NCBI GenBank assembly: GCA_963717945.1
Contig: CAVQXT010000001.1
Span: forward strand, 372,001-436,000
Length of the DNA stretch: 64,000 bases
Direction of reading: 5' to 3'
From: FEN-299 sp963717945
GTDB lineage: Bacteria > Acidobacteriota > Vicinamibacteria > Vicinamibacterales > Fen-181
This document shows, piece by piece, positions 9,156 to 16,485 of this stretch (its first letter is position 1; the number at the start of each line of letters is the position of its first letter). The position numbers and the translations under genes were made by a program. The notes beneath the pieces were generated by a model that saw only the letters and a program-made list of their open reading frames with translations, was not told the origin of the DNA and made no database searches.

Positions 9156-9455
9156 ATGCCGATGTTCGTGCTGATGACCAGGCTCGCACCCGAGATGATG
9201 CACGACGCGCGCGGGCGTCGCGCGATGGGCAAGGAGTGGCTGACCAAGGTCAAGGAGTCCTGCCCGCGCGTCGAGTGGAAGGCCCACTACGCCATTCTCG
9301 GGCCCTACGACTTCATGGACATCTACGACGCGCCGGACATCGAGACCGCGCACAAGGTCTCGATCATCTCGCGCGCCGAGGGCGCCGTCACGGCCGAGAG
9401 CTGGCAGGCGCTGCCGTACGACGACTTCCTCAAGCTGCTCGGCACGGTGGCGTGA
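9156..9455 (+). CDS. GYD domain-containing protein
   Basis: Protein of 99 residues starting MPMFVLMTRLAP. The start is fixed by GGAGGT 5 bases upstream. The sequence has the GYD-family layout: a beta strand, an amphipathic helix, WKAHYAILGPYDFMDIYDAPD (where GPYD replaces the name-giving GYD motif), then AHKVSIISRAEGAVTAESWQALPYDDF. It is predicted to be a small cytosolic ferredoxin-fold dimer. No reaction is known for the family. It follows the glycosyltransferase by 58 bp and may share its transcript. Confidence 0.85.
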   Translation: MPMFVLMTRLAPEMMHDARGRRAMGKEWLTKVKESCPRVEWKAHYAILGPYDFMDIYDAPDIETAHKVSIISRAEGAVTAESWQALPYDDFLKLLGTVA

Positions 9456-9459
9456 TTGT

Positions 9460-9560
9460 GACGAGCAGGGCTGCCCGCCTTCGCGCGAAGCGCTTCGGCG
9501 AGGTCTCGCCAGAGCCCGCGAGGGACCGACCGCGGGCGGCGGCGGAAAGCCCCGCTCGTC
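9460..9560. repeat. Imperfect inverted repeat between convergent genes
   Basis: GACGAGCAGGGCT at 9460-9472 and AGCCCCGCTCGTC at 9548-9560 are complementary at 12 of 13 positions. They enclose a GC-rich core with its own partial palindromes (CGCGCGAAGCGCTTCGGCG). The right arm overlaps the stop codon of the aminopeptidase on the other strand. It could act as a bidirectional terminator for the convergent GYD and M1 genes or be a degenerate inverted-repeat element. Confidence 0.55.
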
Positions 9561-11214
9561 ATTTGCTCTGTCGCTCGACGGTGCCGAACTTCGCCAGCAG
9601 CCACGTGTCCGGGTCGAGGACGACGTCGGCCGGCTCCTGGTCCACGCGGAACGTGAAGGTCTGGGAGCGCTCGGCGAGCGCCACCGTCTCGACGCGCGGG
9701 GCCGCCGACCGATCGGTGACGATGCCGATGTCGAGCGGCGTGACGAAGACCGGTCCCGGTGTCTGGCTTTGCTCGACGCGCACCGTCAACACGCCGCTCG
9801 TGTACGACCAGCGGGCCTCGAGGAGCGGCTGGCCCGGCGTGTAGACCCACTGCCGGAAGAAGCCCTCGAGCGACCGGCCCGAGACCTCCTCCATCGCGCG
9901 CCTGAAGTCGTCGGTCAGCGCGTTCCCATTTCGGAACCTGGCGTAGTAGGCAGCCAGCCCCTTCCAGAACGCATCCTCGCCAAGCTGCCGGCGCAGCATG
10001 TGCAGCACCCAGCCGCCCTTCTGGTAGCTGTTGGTGGACAGGATGTTGTCGAGCGCGGCGTCCGCCGGCGTCACCACGGCAGCCCCCGGGTGCTTTTCGT
10101 AATACCGGATGACGTTGTCGCGATCGCGGCGCATCCCCTGCACCAACGCGTCGCGGCCGGCGGCGCGTTCGTCGTAGAGATGGGTGAGGTAGGTCGCGAA
10201 CCCCTCGCTGAGCCAGGTGTGGTCCCAATCCGATTCGGTCACCGAGTCGCCGAACCACTGATGCGCGATCTCGTGCGCGAACAAATCGCCGTTGCGGCCC
10301 CGGCCGGTCACCGCGCGCTCGGCGTAGAAGATCGCGCTGGCGTTCTCCATGCCGCCGTAGCGCGTCTTCGACTGGACGTTGGCGAGCTTCTCGTACGGGT
10401 AGGGGCCGATCGTCGTCGAGTAGAACTGAAGGGGCGCGAGCGCGAGGCGGAAGTCCGAGAAGCCGGCGTCGCGCTCCGGGGCGTAGACCCAGCTCTGGAC
10501 CGGCGCGCCGCCCACCTGGCCGATCGTCTCGACGGCGAAGCGCGCGACGCCGATGACCATGCAGTAGGTCGTGATGGGCACGTCTTCGCGGTAGCGGGTA
10601 AGGCGCCGTCCGCCCGGGAGGCTCGTCGTCTCGACGAGCGCGCCGGGCGCGACAACCTGGTAGGTCTCCGGCGCGGTCACCACGAACTCGCACGCCGCCT
10701 TGTCGGACGGGTGGTCCACGGTCGGCAGCCAGTGCCGCGCGCGGTCGGGGAAGTTGTCGCCGAAGAACACCGGCTCGCCGTCCCGGTTGCGCCCGATGAC
10801 GAGGCCGTCGGCCGGCGTGCCGGCGTACCGGACGGTCAGCCGACGGCGATCCCCGGCCTTCGGCGCGTCGCCGAGATCGATGCGCATCCGGTCGTGCTCG
10901 TGGGAGAAGACGAGCGTCCGGCCCTCGCTGGTGACGCGCTCGACCGTCATGCCGGTCTTCCCGTCGAGCGAGGGGCCCACCAGATCCAGCCAGATCTCGC
11001 GGACGCCGCCGGCCCTGAACGCGATCTCGACGTCGGCCTCTCCGGAAAGGGCCGAGGTGCCGTCGTTGAGCTGGATGCGGAACACATAGGCCGTCACGTC
11101 GATGCCCGGCTGCCGCGGATACGAATCGGCGCGGGCGGGCGCCGGGCGGGCAGCGAGGATCGCGGCGGCGAGAAGCAGCAGGGTCACCGACCGCCGGACG
11201 ACGCGGGTGGACAT
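9559..11214 (-). CDS. Secreted M1 family metallo-aminopeptidase
   Basis: Protein of 551 residues from ATG 11214, where a signal peptide begins (MSTRVVRRSVTLLLLAAAIL, cleavage near ARAD). The frame is open further upstream, but that part lies antisense to a methyltransferase gene and is not protein-like. Family hallmarks are the exopeptidase motif YGGMEN (~286-291) and the zinc site HEIAHQWFGD (His314, His318) with the third ligand Glu337 in WLSEGFATYL. An N-terminal saddle domain (~35-225) precedes the catalytic part, and a short beta domain ends it. It removes N-terminal residues from peptides in the periplasm or outside. It fits the peptide-scavenging theme of the window, with an M14 and a CocE-type enzyme also present. 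Confidence 0.92.
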   Translation of the reverse strand: MSTRVVRRSVTLLLLAAAILAARPAPARADSYPRQPGIDVTAYVFRIQLNDGTSALSGEADVEIAFRAGGVREIWLDLVGPSLDGKTGMTVERVTSEGRTLVFSHEHDRMRIDLGDAPKAGDRRRLTVRYAGTPADGLVIGRNRDGEPVFFGDNFPDRARHWLPTVDHPSDKAACEFVVTAPETYQVVAPGALVETTSLPGGRRLTRYREDVPITTYCMVIGVARFAVETIGQVGGAPVQSWVYAPERDAGFSDFRLALAPLQFYSTTIGPYPYEKLANVQSKTRYGGMENASAIFYAERAVTGRGRNGDLFAHEIAHQWFGDSVTESDWDHTWLSEGFATYLTHLYDERAAGRDALVQGMRRDRDNVIRYYEKHPGAAVVTPADAALDNILSTNSYQKGGWVLHMLRRQLGEDAFWKGLAAYYARFRNGNALTDDFRRAMEEVSGRSLEGFFRQWVYTPGQPLLEARWSYTSGVLTVRVEQSQTPGPVFVTPLDIGIVTDRSAAPRVETVALAERSQTFTFRVDQEPADVVLDPDTWLLAKFGTVERQSK

Positions 11215-11319
11215 GTCGTGGCTCCGGGTGAAGGCGCGGCGACGGAATGACGCCGGAGCCTCGAACGGTTTGTATGACGGGTCCCGGACCGGGTCAAGCG
11301 GATTCGCGCGAGCCGGCGG

Positions 11320-11325
11320 TATAAT
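11320..11325 (+). promoter_or_regulatory. Candidate -10 box upstream of the exported methyltransferase
   Basis: A perfect TATAAT lies 56 bases before the ATG at 11381 in an otherwise GC-rich intergenic gap between divergent genes. No convincing -35 hexamer is seen at the usual distance. A housekeeping-sigma promoter for the downstream gene is likely. Confidence 0.4.
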
Positions 11326-11380
11326 CGCCGACAAAGGGAACTCTCGCGTGCCGTTTACGACACATTCGAGGAGACCTGCC

Positions 11381-12223
11381 ATGCGCCTTCTGTCTCGTGT
11401 GCGTCGGTCAGCGCTCGTCGTGTGCCTGCTCGTCGTCGCCGCTCCTGTTCTCGCCCAGACTCCCCAGGAGATCAAACAACCGCCGTTCCAGCCGCAGGTC
11501 GGCCAGGGCGGCAAGGACGTCGTCTGGGTCCCCACGCCGCAGGCGCTGGTGGAGAAGATGCTGGACATGGCCCAGGTGACGCCGCAGGACTTCGTGATGG
11601 ATCTCGGCTCCGGCGACGGACGCACGGTCATCACGGCGGCCAAGCGCGGGGCCCGCGCGATGGGCATCGAGTACAACCCCAACATGGTGGAACTGTCGAA
11701 GGAGAACGCGGCCAAGGCCGGCGTGAGCGACCGCGCCGAGTTCATGAAGGCCGACCTGTTCGAAACCGACCTGTCGAAGGCGAGCGTCATCACGCTTTTC
11801 CTGCTGCCGGACATCAACCTGAAGCTGCGCCCGAAGATCCTCGATCTGAAGCCGGGCACGCGCGTGGTGTCGAACACCTTCACGATGGACGACTGGGCGC
11901 CGGACGAGACGGCGTCGGTCGATGCCGACTGCACCTCGTGGTGCTCGGCGCTGCTCTGGATCGTCCCGGCGAAGGTGGCCGGCGTCTGGACGTCTCCCGG
12001 CTTCGAGCTGAATCTGGCGCAGACGTTCCAGATGGTGTCGGGCACGCTCACCAAGGCCGGCGCCACCGTCCAGGTCGCTGACGGCCGCTTGCGCGGCGAC
12101 CGGATCAGCTTCATCGCGGGCGCCACGACGTATACCGGTCAGGTGAACGGCACGACCATCGAGGGGACAGCTACCACGGGCCCGACCAGCGTCCGGTGGA
12201 CGGCGACCCGGACGGCGAGGTAG
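11381..12223 (+). CDS. SAM-dependent methyltransferase with N-terminal signal peptide
   Basis: Protein of 280 residues starting MRLLSRVRRSALVVCLLVV with GAGGAG 7 bases upstream. Residues 1-26 look like a cleavable signal (ends VLAQ). The Rossmann methyltransferase core follows: motif I VMDLGSGDGRTVITAAKRGA, then GIEYNPNMVELSKENAAKAG, FMKADLFETDL and VITLFLLPDINLKLRP. This is like the class I enzymes often annotated as methyltransferase-domain proteins near DOT1/PrmA-like families. The C-terminal ~70 residues form a beta-rich appendix. A signal peptide on an AdoMet-using enzyme is odd because AdoMet is cytosolic. Either the N-terminus is a membrane anchor facing inward, or the enzyme works outside the cytoplasm. 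The substrate is unknown. Confidence 0.82.
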   Translation: MRLLSRVRRSALVVCLLVVAAPVLAQTPQEIKQPPFQPQVGQGGKDVVWVPTPQALVEKMLDMAQVTPQDFVMDLGSGDGRTVITAAKRGARAMGIEYNPNMVELSKENAAKAGVSDRAEFMKADLFETDLSKASVITLFLLPDINLKLRPKILDLKPGTRVVSNTFTMDDWAPDETASVDADCTSWCSALLWIVPAKVAGVWTSPGFELNLAQTFQMVSGTLTKAGATVQVADGRLRGDRISFIAGATTYTGQVNGTTIEGTATTGPTSVRWTATRTAR

Positions 12224-12279
12224 TCGAACTTCGCCGCCCCGACACTCGTCTCTGCTGATCAGGTGAGGGGGAAGCTCTT

Positions 12280-12597
12280 ATGCCCGAGGAACGCACCTGG
12301 TGGGAGTCGATCAAGGTCGAAGGCGGCGAGATGCTCGAGAAGGTGAAGGATCTCATCCGGGAAGGGAATGTCCGGCGGATCGTCATCCGCCAGGGCGACG
12401 CCAACCGGTCGGTCGCCGAGTTCCCGCTGACGGTGGGCGTCGTCGGCGCCGTCGCGGCCCCGGTTCTTGCGGCCGTGGGCGCGCTGGCCGCGCTGCTGAC
12501 CAACTGCACGATCGAGGTGGAGCGGGTCGCGGCGGTCCGTCCCGAGGCCCCGCCGGTCCAGCGGCCCGACGAGCCTCCGAAGTCCGACGCCGCGTAG
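12280..12597 (+). CDS. DUF4342 domain-containing protein
   Basis: Protein of 105 residues. The start is supported by GAGGGGGAAG upstream. It reads W.esikveggemlekVkdLIrEGNVRRIVIRQGD....VAEFPLTVGVVGAV, which is the DUF4342 signature. A hydrophobic stretch (~52-78) may be one membrane helix or hairpin. A proline-rich tail ends the protein. The family has no established function. The related arrangement in other bacteria includes a UBA-like N-terminal helix, not seen here. It lies 56 bp after the methyltransferase. Confidence 0.85.
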   Translation: MPEERTWWESIKVEGGEMLEKVKDLIREGNVRRIVIRQGDANRSVAEFPLTVGVVGAVAAPVLAAVGALAALLTNCTIEVERVAAVRPEAPPVQRPDEPPKSDAA

Positions 12598-12610
12598 ACC
12601 GCCGGGGCCG

Positions 12611-13138
12611 TCAGGTTCCCCGGCGCCAGTTCCTCGCGGCCCGTTCGGCCCGAGCCTTGACGTCCAGCATCGCGCGGCGGACGGTGACGATGTCGCCGAG
12701 GTCGGCGACCAGGGACTTCAGGCCCGCGGTCGAGAGCCAGGCATGCCGGAAGCGGACGCGCGTCACCAGGCGCGTCCGCCCGGCTCCCTCCGCCTCGAGT
12801 TGCCAGCACCAGGTCAGCCGCGGAGTCGAACGCGCCAGCCAGAGCACGTAGCGGTTGGCCTCGAACCCCTTGATGAAGCGCCTGTCGCGCTGACCCATCT
12901 CCACGATCCACGGCCAGACCAGCTCGCGCGGCGCCTCGATCGTCACCGCGCGGGTCGCGATGAAGTCCGCGCCGCCGACGACGCGGTCCCCCGGCATCGG
13001 CCGGGCGACTTCGACGTCGGTCGCGCCCCACCGCATGTGGGCGGGCCGCGCGAACGCGAGGTACGCGAACGCCGCGATGGCCGCGGTTCCGAACGCGAGA
13101 TGAACGGCCCAGGAGCCGAATCGACTGGATGCGTGCAT
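12611..13138 (-). CDS. SRPBCC (START-like) family protein with membrane anchor
   Basis: Protein of 175 residues from ATG 13138; the longer open frame upstream is arginine-rich and not protein-like. An N-terminal helix (WAVHLAFGTAAIAAFAYLAF) anchors it. The remainder resembles polyketide-cyclase/START-like folds: RAVTIEAPRELVWPWIVEMG near the start, the central W.qlEaEGAGRTRLVTRVRF strand pair, and a long C-terminal helix. Such domains bind hydrophobic ligands. It is convergent with DUF4342 (13 bp between stops) and divergent from gpmI. No ligand can be inferred. Confidence 0.72.
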   Translation of the reverse strand: MHASSRFGSWAVHLAFGTAAIAAFAYLAFARPAHMRWGATDVEVARPMPGDRVVGGADFIATRAVTIEAPRELVWPWIVEMGQRDRRFIKGFEANRYVLWLARSTPRLTWCWQLEAEGAGRTRLVTRVRFRHAWLSTAGLKSLVADLGDIVTVRRAMLDVKARAERAARNWRRGT

Positions 13139-13316
13139 GCGCTGGACCGCATTATTCCCGATCCGGGTCCGGCGGGTGAAGCCCGCGGTTCGCGCCCGGG
13201 TCGGGCCGACGGCGATCGCCGCCCGGCCGCGCGCCTGTTCCGCGGCGCGGGAATGGGCTACTGTTACTGATGGGCCGCGAGCGCGGCCCGCCGCGAGAAG
13301 AAGGAGCCGGCCGCCC

Positions 13317-14951
13317 GTGAGCACATTGACACTCGAATCGCTCCCCGGATATCACCCGTTCGCGGGTCCGGTCGTCCTCGTCATCATGGACGGGGTCGGC
13401 CTCGGCCGCCGCGACGAGTCGGACGGCGTGTTCCTGGCCAACACGCCCGAGCTCGACGCGCTGCTGGCCGAGCCGCTCTTCGCCAGGCTCAAGGCGCACG
13501 GCATCGCCGTCGGGTTGCCGTCCGACGACGACATGGGGAACTCGGAGGTGGGGCACAACGCGCTCGGGGCCGGCCGCGTGTTCGCGCAGGGCGCCCAGCT
13601 CGTCAACCGCGCGCTCGAGTCCGGCGCGATCTTTCGCGGCGCCGCCTGGGGGGACGTCGCGGCCCGGGCGAAGGCGGGAGGGACGGTCCACTTCATCGGC
13701 CTGCTGTCGGACGGCAACGTCCACAGCCACATCCGCCACCTGTTCGCGCTGCTCGACCACTGCGCCGGCGACGGGGTGCGGCGGGTTCGCGTGCACGCGC
13801 TGCTCGACGGGCGCGACGTGGGCGAGCGGAGCGCGCTGGGCTACCTCGACGCGCTGGAGGCAGAGCTGTCGCGGCTGAACGCGGGCGGCGGGCACGACTA
13901 CCGGGTCGCCTCGGGCGGCGGCCGGATGGTCACGACGATGGACCGCTACGGCGCCGACTGGTCGGTGGTGGAGCGGGGCTGGAAGGCGCACGTGCTGGGC
14001 GTCGGCCGGGAGTTCGCGTCGGCGCGCGAGGCGGTGGAGACGTACTACCGGGAGGACCCCGGCAGCACCGACCAGTACCTGCCGAGCTTCGTCGTGGCTG
14101 CGGGCGGCAAGCCGGTGGGGACGATCGAGGACGGCGACGCCGTGGTGTTCTTCAACTTCCGCGGCGACCGGGCAATCGAGATCTCACGGGCGTTCGAGGA
14201 GCGGGACTTCCACGAGTTCGACCGCGTCCGGTCGCCCGACGTGCTCTACGCCGGGATGATGCAGTACGACGGGGACGCGAAGATCCCGAAGCGGTTTCTC
14301 GTCGAGCCGCCGGCGATCGACCGGACGATCTCGCAGTATCTGTGCGCGGCGGGCGTGACGTCGTACGCCATCTCCGAGACGCAGAAGTTCGGCCATGTCA
14401 CCTATTTCTGGAACGGCAACAACTCGGGCTACGTGGACGAGCGGCTCGAGACCTACGTCGAGATCCCGTCCGACGTGGTGGTCTTCGACCAGCGCCCGTG
14501 GATGAAGTCGGCGGAGATCACCGACTCGGTCGTCGCGGCCGTCCGCTCAGGGCGCCACAAGTTCATCCGCCTCAACTACGCCAACGGCGACATGGTCGGT
14601 CACACCGGCATCGTGCCCGCGATCCGCATCGCGGTCGAGTCGGTGGATCTCGGTTTGCGGCGGATCGCGCCGGCGGTGCGCGCGGCCGGCGGCGTGCTGG
14701 TCGTGACCGCCGATCACGGCAACGCGGACTGCATGTTCACGGAGAAGAACGGCCGGCGGGAGACGATGGTGGCGCACACGCTGAACCCGGTGCCGTTTGT
14801 CGTGAAGGACTGCTCCGGCGCCAACCGGTGGTCGATGGCCGCGGTTCCCGACCCCGGCCTGGCGAACGTCGCGGCGACGCTGCTCGCGCTGCTCGGGTTC
14901 CGGAAGCCGGACGACTACGAGCCGGCGCTGGTCGAGATCCGGCAACCCTGA
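13317..14951 (+). CDS. gpmI: 2,3-bisphosphoglycerate-independent phosphoglycerate mutase
   Basis: Protein of 544 residues, slightly longer than the usual ~510. It interconverts 3- and 2-phosphoglycerate in glycolysis and gluconeogenesis, using two Mn ions and a phosphoserine. The start is GTG 13317 with AAGGAG 10 bases upstream. Motifs in order: VLVIMDGVGLG; the catalytic serine in DDDMGNSEVGHNALGAGR (Ser76); LLSDGNVHSHIRHL; HALLDGRDVG; FNFRGDRAIEISRAF; ISETQKFGHVTYFWNGN; RLNYANGDMVGHTG; VTADHGNADCM. All metal ligands appear to be present. Its stop codon TGA sits in the loop of a hairpin repeat (CCCTGAAGGG), so the last residues come from repeat DNA. Confidence 0.96.
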   Translation: MSTLTLESLPGYHPFAGPVVLVIMDGVGLGRRDESDGVFLANTPELDALLAEPLFARLKAHGIAVGLPSDDDMGNSEVGHNALGAGRVFAQGAQLVNRALESGAIFRGAAWGDVAARAKAGGTVHFIGLLSDGNVHSHIRHLFALLDHCAGDGVRRVRVHALLDGRDVGERSALGYLDALEAELSRLNAGGGHDYRVASGGGRMVTTMDRYGADWSVVERGWKAHVLGVGREFASAREAVETYYREDPGSTDQYLPSFVVAAGGKPVGTIEDGDAVVFFNFRGDRAIEISRAFEERDFHEFDRVRSPDVLYAGMMQYDGDAKIPKRFLVEPPAIDRTISQYLCAAGVTSYAISETQKFGHVTYFWNGNNSGYVDERLETYVEIPSDVVVFDQRPWMKSAEITDSVVAAVRSGRHKFIRLNYANGDMVGHTGIVPAIRIAVESVDLGLRRIAPAVRAAGGVLVVTADHGNADCMFTEKNGRRETMVAHTLNPVPFVVKDCSGANRWSMAAVPDPGLANVAATLLALLGFRKPDDYEPALVEIRQP

Positions 14952-14985
14952 AGGGTCGCCCTACGACGCAGGGCTGAAGCCCTGA
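14944..14985. repeat. Paired TGAA-loop hairpins (REP-like)
   Basis: ACCCTGAAGGGT is followed by CGCCCTACG and CAGGGCTGAAGCCCTG. Both fold as stems around TGAA. The same stem-TGAA-stem design with a CGCCCTAC flank occurs at 53.7 kb, 61.4 kb, 63.8 kb and, with different flanks, at 42.5 kb. The first hairpin contains the gpmI stop codon. Confidence 0.7.
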
Positions 14986-14990
14986 ACCCA

Positions 14991-14996
14991 TATAAT
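14991..14996 (+). promoter_or_regulatory. -10 box placed for a leaderless transcript of the aminotransferase gene
   Basis: A perfect TATAAT ends 7 bases before the ATG at 15004, so transcription would begin at or within a base or two of the start codon. No ribosome-binding site precedes either candidate start (GTG 14998 or ATG 15004), which agrees with leaderless initiation. Confidence 0.5.
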
Positions 14997-15003
14997 CGTG
15001 CGG

Positions 15004-16176
15004 ATGCTCTACGACTTCGACACGGTTCTGGATCGGCGCGGGACGCACTCGCTCAAGTGGGACCGCTGCCCGGTGGACTTCGGTCTCGACGACGTGACCC
15101 CGATGTGGGTGGCGGACATGGACTTCGCGGCGCCGCCCGCGGTCGTGGAAGCCGTCGCGCGCCGCGCGGCGCACGGCGCATACGGATACGCGTCGGTGCC
15201 CGAGTCGATGTGGGCCTCGGCCATCGACTGGCTGCGGGTGCGCCACGGGTGGGCCGTCGAGCGGCGGTGGCTGGGGCGCGCTCCCGGCGTCGTCCCGGCC
15301 CTGAGTCTCTGCGTCAACGCGTTCACCCAGCCTGGAGACGGCGTCGCCGTTCAGACGCCGGTCTACTACCCGTTCTTCCACGCCGTCGAGCGTAACGGCC
15401 GGCGCCTGCTCAGGAACCCGCTCGTCGCCGACGGTGGCCGCTACCGGATGGACCTGGACGACCTCGAGCGCCGGATCGACGACCGCACCCGCCTCCTGAT
15501 CCTCTGCAGCCCGCACAACCCGGTCGGCCGCGTCTGGACGCGCGAGGAGCTCGAGCGGCTCGGGGAGATCTGCGTTCGGCGCGACCTCCTCGTGATCGCC
15601 GACGAGATTCACATGGACCTGGCGCTGCCGGGACACCGGCACGTGCCGCTCGCGACGGTGTCGCCGGCGCTCGCCGAGCGCACGGTCACGCTGCTGGCGC
15701 CGAGCAAGACGTTCAACGTCGCCAGTCTCAACCTGTCGCTCGTGGTGGCGAGCAACCCCGACCTGCTGGCGCGCTACGAGGCGGCGTTCGACGCGGCCGG
15801 CCTGATGATCGCGAGCCTGTTCGGCACGGTGGCGCTCGAAGCGGCGTACCGCCACGGCGCCGGGTGGCTCGACGAGTTGCTCGGCTACCTCGCGGCCAAC
15901 GTGGATCTGGCCGAGCGGTTCCTCGGCGAGCGGCTGCCGGAGCTTCGCTTCATCAGGCCCGAAGGCACCTACCTCGCGCTCATCGACTGCCGGCAGCTCG
16001 GGATGCCGCAGCAGGAGCTGGACGAGTTCTTCCTGCGGAAAGCGCGCGTGTACTTCGACAGCGGGGCGTGGTTCGGGCAGGAATCGGCCGGGTTCGTGCG
16101 GATCAATCTGGCCTGTCCCCGGGCGACGCTGGCAGAAGCGCTGGAGCGGATCGAGGGGGCTATCAGGGCACGTTAG
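15004..16176 (+). CDS. patB: PatB/MalY-type PLP-dependent C-S lyase / aminotransferase
   Basis: Protein of 390 residues, the family's normal length. It begins MLYDFDTVLDRRGTHSLKWD, the characteristic PatB/MalY opening. This is followed by MWVADMDFAAPPAV, HGAYGYASVPE, TPVYYPFFHAVE, CSPHNPVGRVWT and DEIHMDLALPGH. The PLP lysine is Lys235 in LLAPSKTFNVA, and the C-terminal Arg is in FVRINLACPRATL. The family cleaves cystathionine or cysteine conjugates by beta-elimination to a thiol, pyruvate and ammonia. Some members are transaminases, so the exact substrate is open. ATG 15004 is preferred to GTG 14998 because a TATAAT box would place transcription there. Confidence 0.9.
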   Translation: MLYDFDTVLDRRGTHSLKWDRCPVDFGLDDVTPMWVADMDFAAPPAVVEAVARRAAHGAYGYASVPESMWASAIDWLRVRHGWAVERRWLGRAPGVVPALSLCVNAFTQPGDGVAVQTPVYYPFFHAVERNGRRLLRNPLVADGGRYRMDLDDLERRIDDRTRLLILCSPHNPVGRVWTREELERLGEICVRRDLLVIADEIHMDLALPGHRHVPLATVSPALAERTVTLLAPSKTFNVASLNLSLVVASNPDLLARYEAAFDAAGLMIASLFGTVALEAAYRHGAGWLDELLGYLAANVDLAERFLGERLPELRFIRPEGTYLALIDCRQLGMPQQELDEFFLRKARVYFDSGAWFGQESAGFVRINLACPRATLAEALERIEGAIRAR

Positions 16177-16189
16177 CTGCCGGCATGGA

Positions 16190-16476
16190 CCGGCGAGGAC
16201 GCCGGCCCCACACATGATTCATGTGGCGCGAGCCTCCTGGCTCGCGTTGGTCTGGCCGGCGAGGACGCCGGCCCCACACATGATTCATGTGGCGCGAGCC
16301 TCCTGGCTCGTGTTGGTCTGGCCGGCGAGGACGCCGGCGCCACACATGATTCATGTGGCGCGAGCCTCCTGGCTCGTGTTGGTCTGGCCGGCGAGGACGC
16401 CGGCGCCACACATGATTCATGTGGCGCGAGCCTCCTGGCTCGTGTTGGTCTGGCCGGCGAGGACGCCGGCGCCACA
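16190..16476. repeat. 66-bp tandem repeat, ~4.3 copies, three hairpins per unit
   Basis: The segment CCGGCGAGGACGCCGG recurs at 16190, 16256, 16322, 16388 and 16454, giving a strict 66-bp period. Each unit has three self-complementary parts: CACATGATTCATGTG, CGAGCC-TCCT-GGCTCG and CCGGCG-AGGA-CGCCGG. The TCCT and AGGA tetraloops are complementary. Copies differ at only a few bases (for example GCCCC versus GCGCC). Because 66 is a multiple of three, several frames stay open as 22-residue repeats on both strands, but none has a plausible start or composition. It fills the gap between convergent patB and a glycoside hydrolase. Confidence 0.9.
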
Positions 16477-16485
16477 TTGTCGTGT

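Noticed and set aside
9559..12126. Extended 855-codon version of the M1 aminopeptidase
   Set aside because: The extra N-terminus is antisense to the methyltransferase; a signal peptide begins at codon 305, position 11214.
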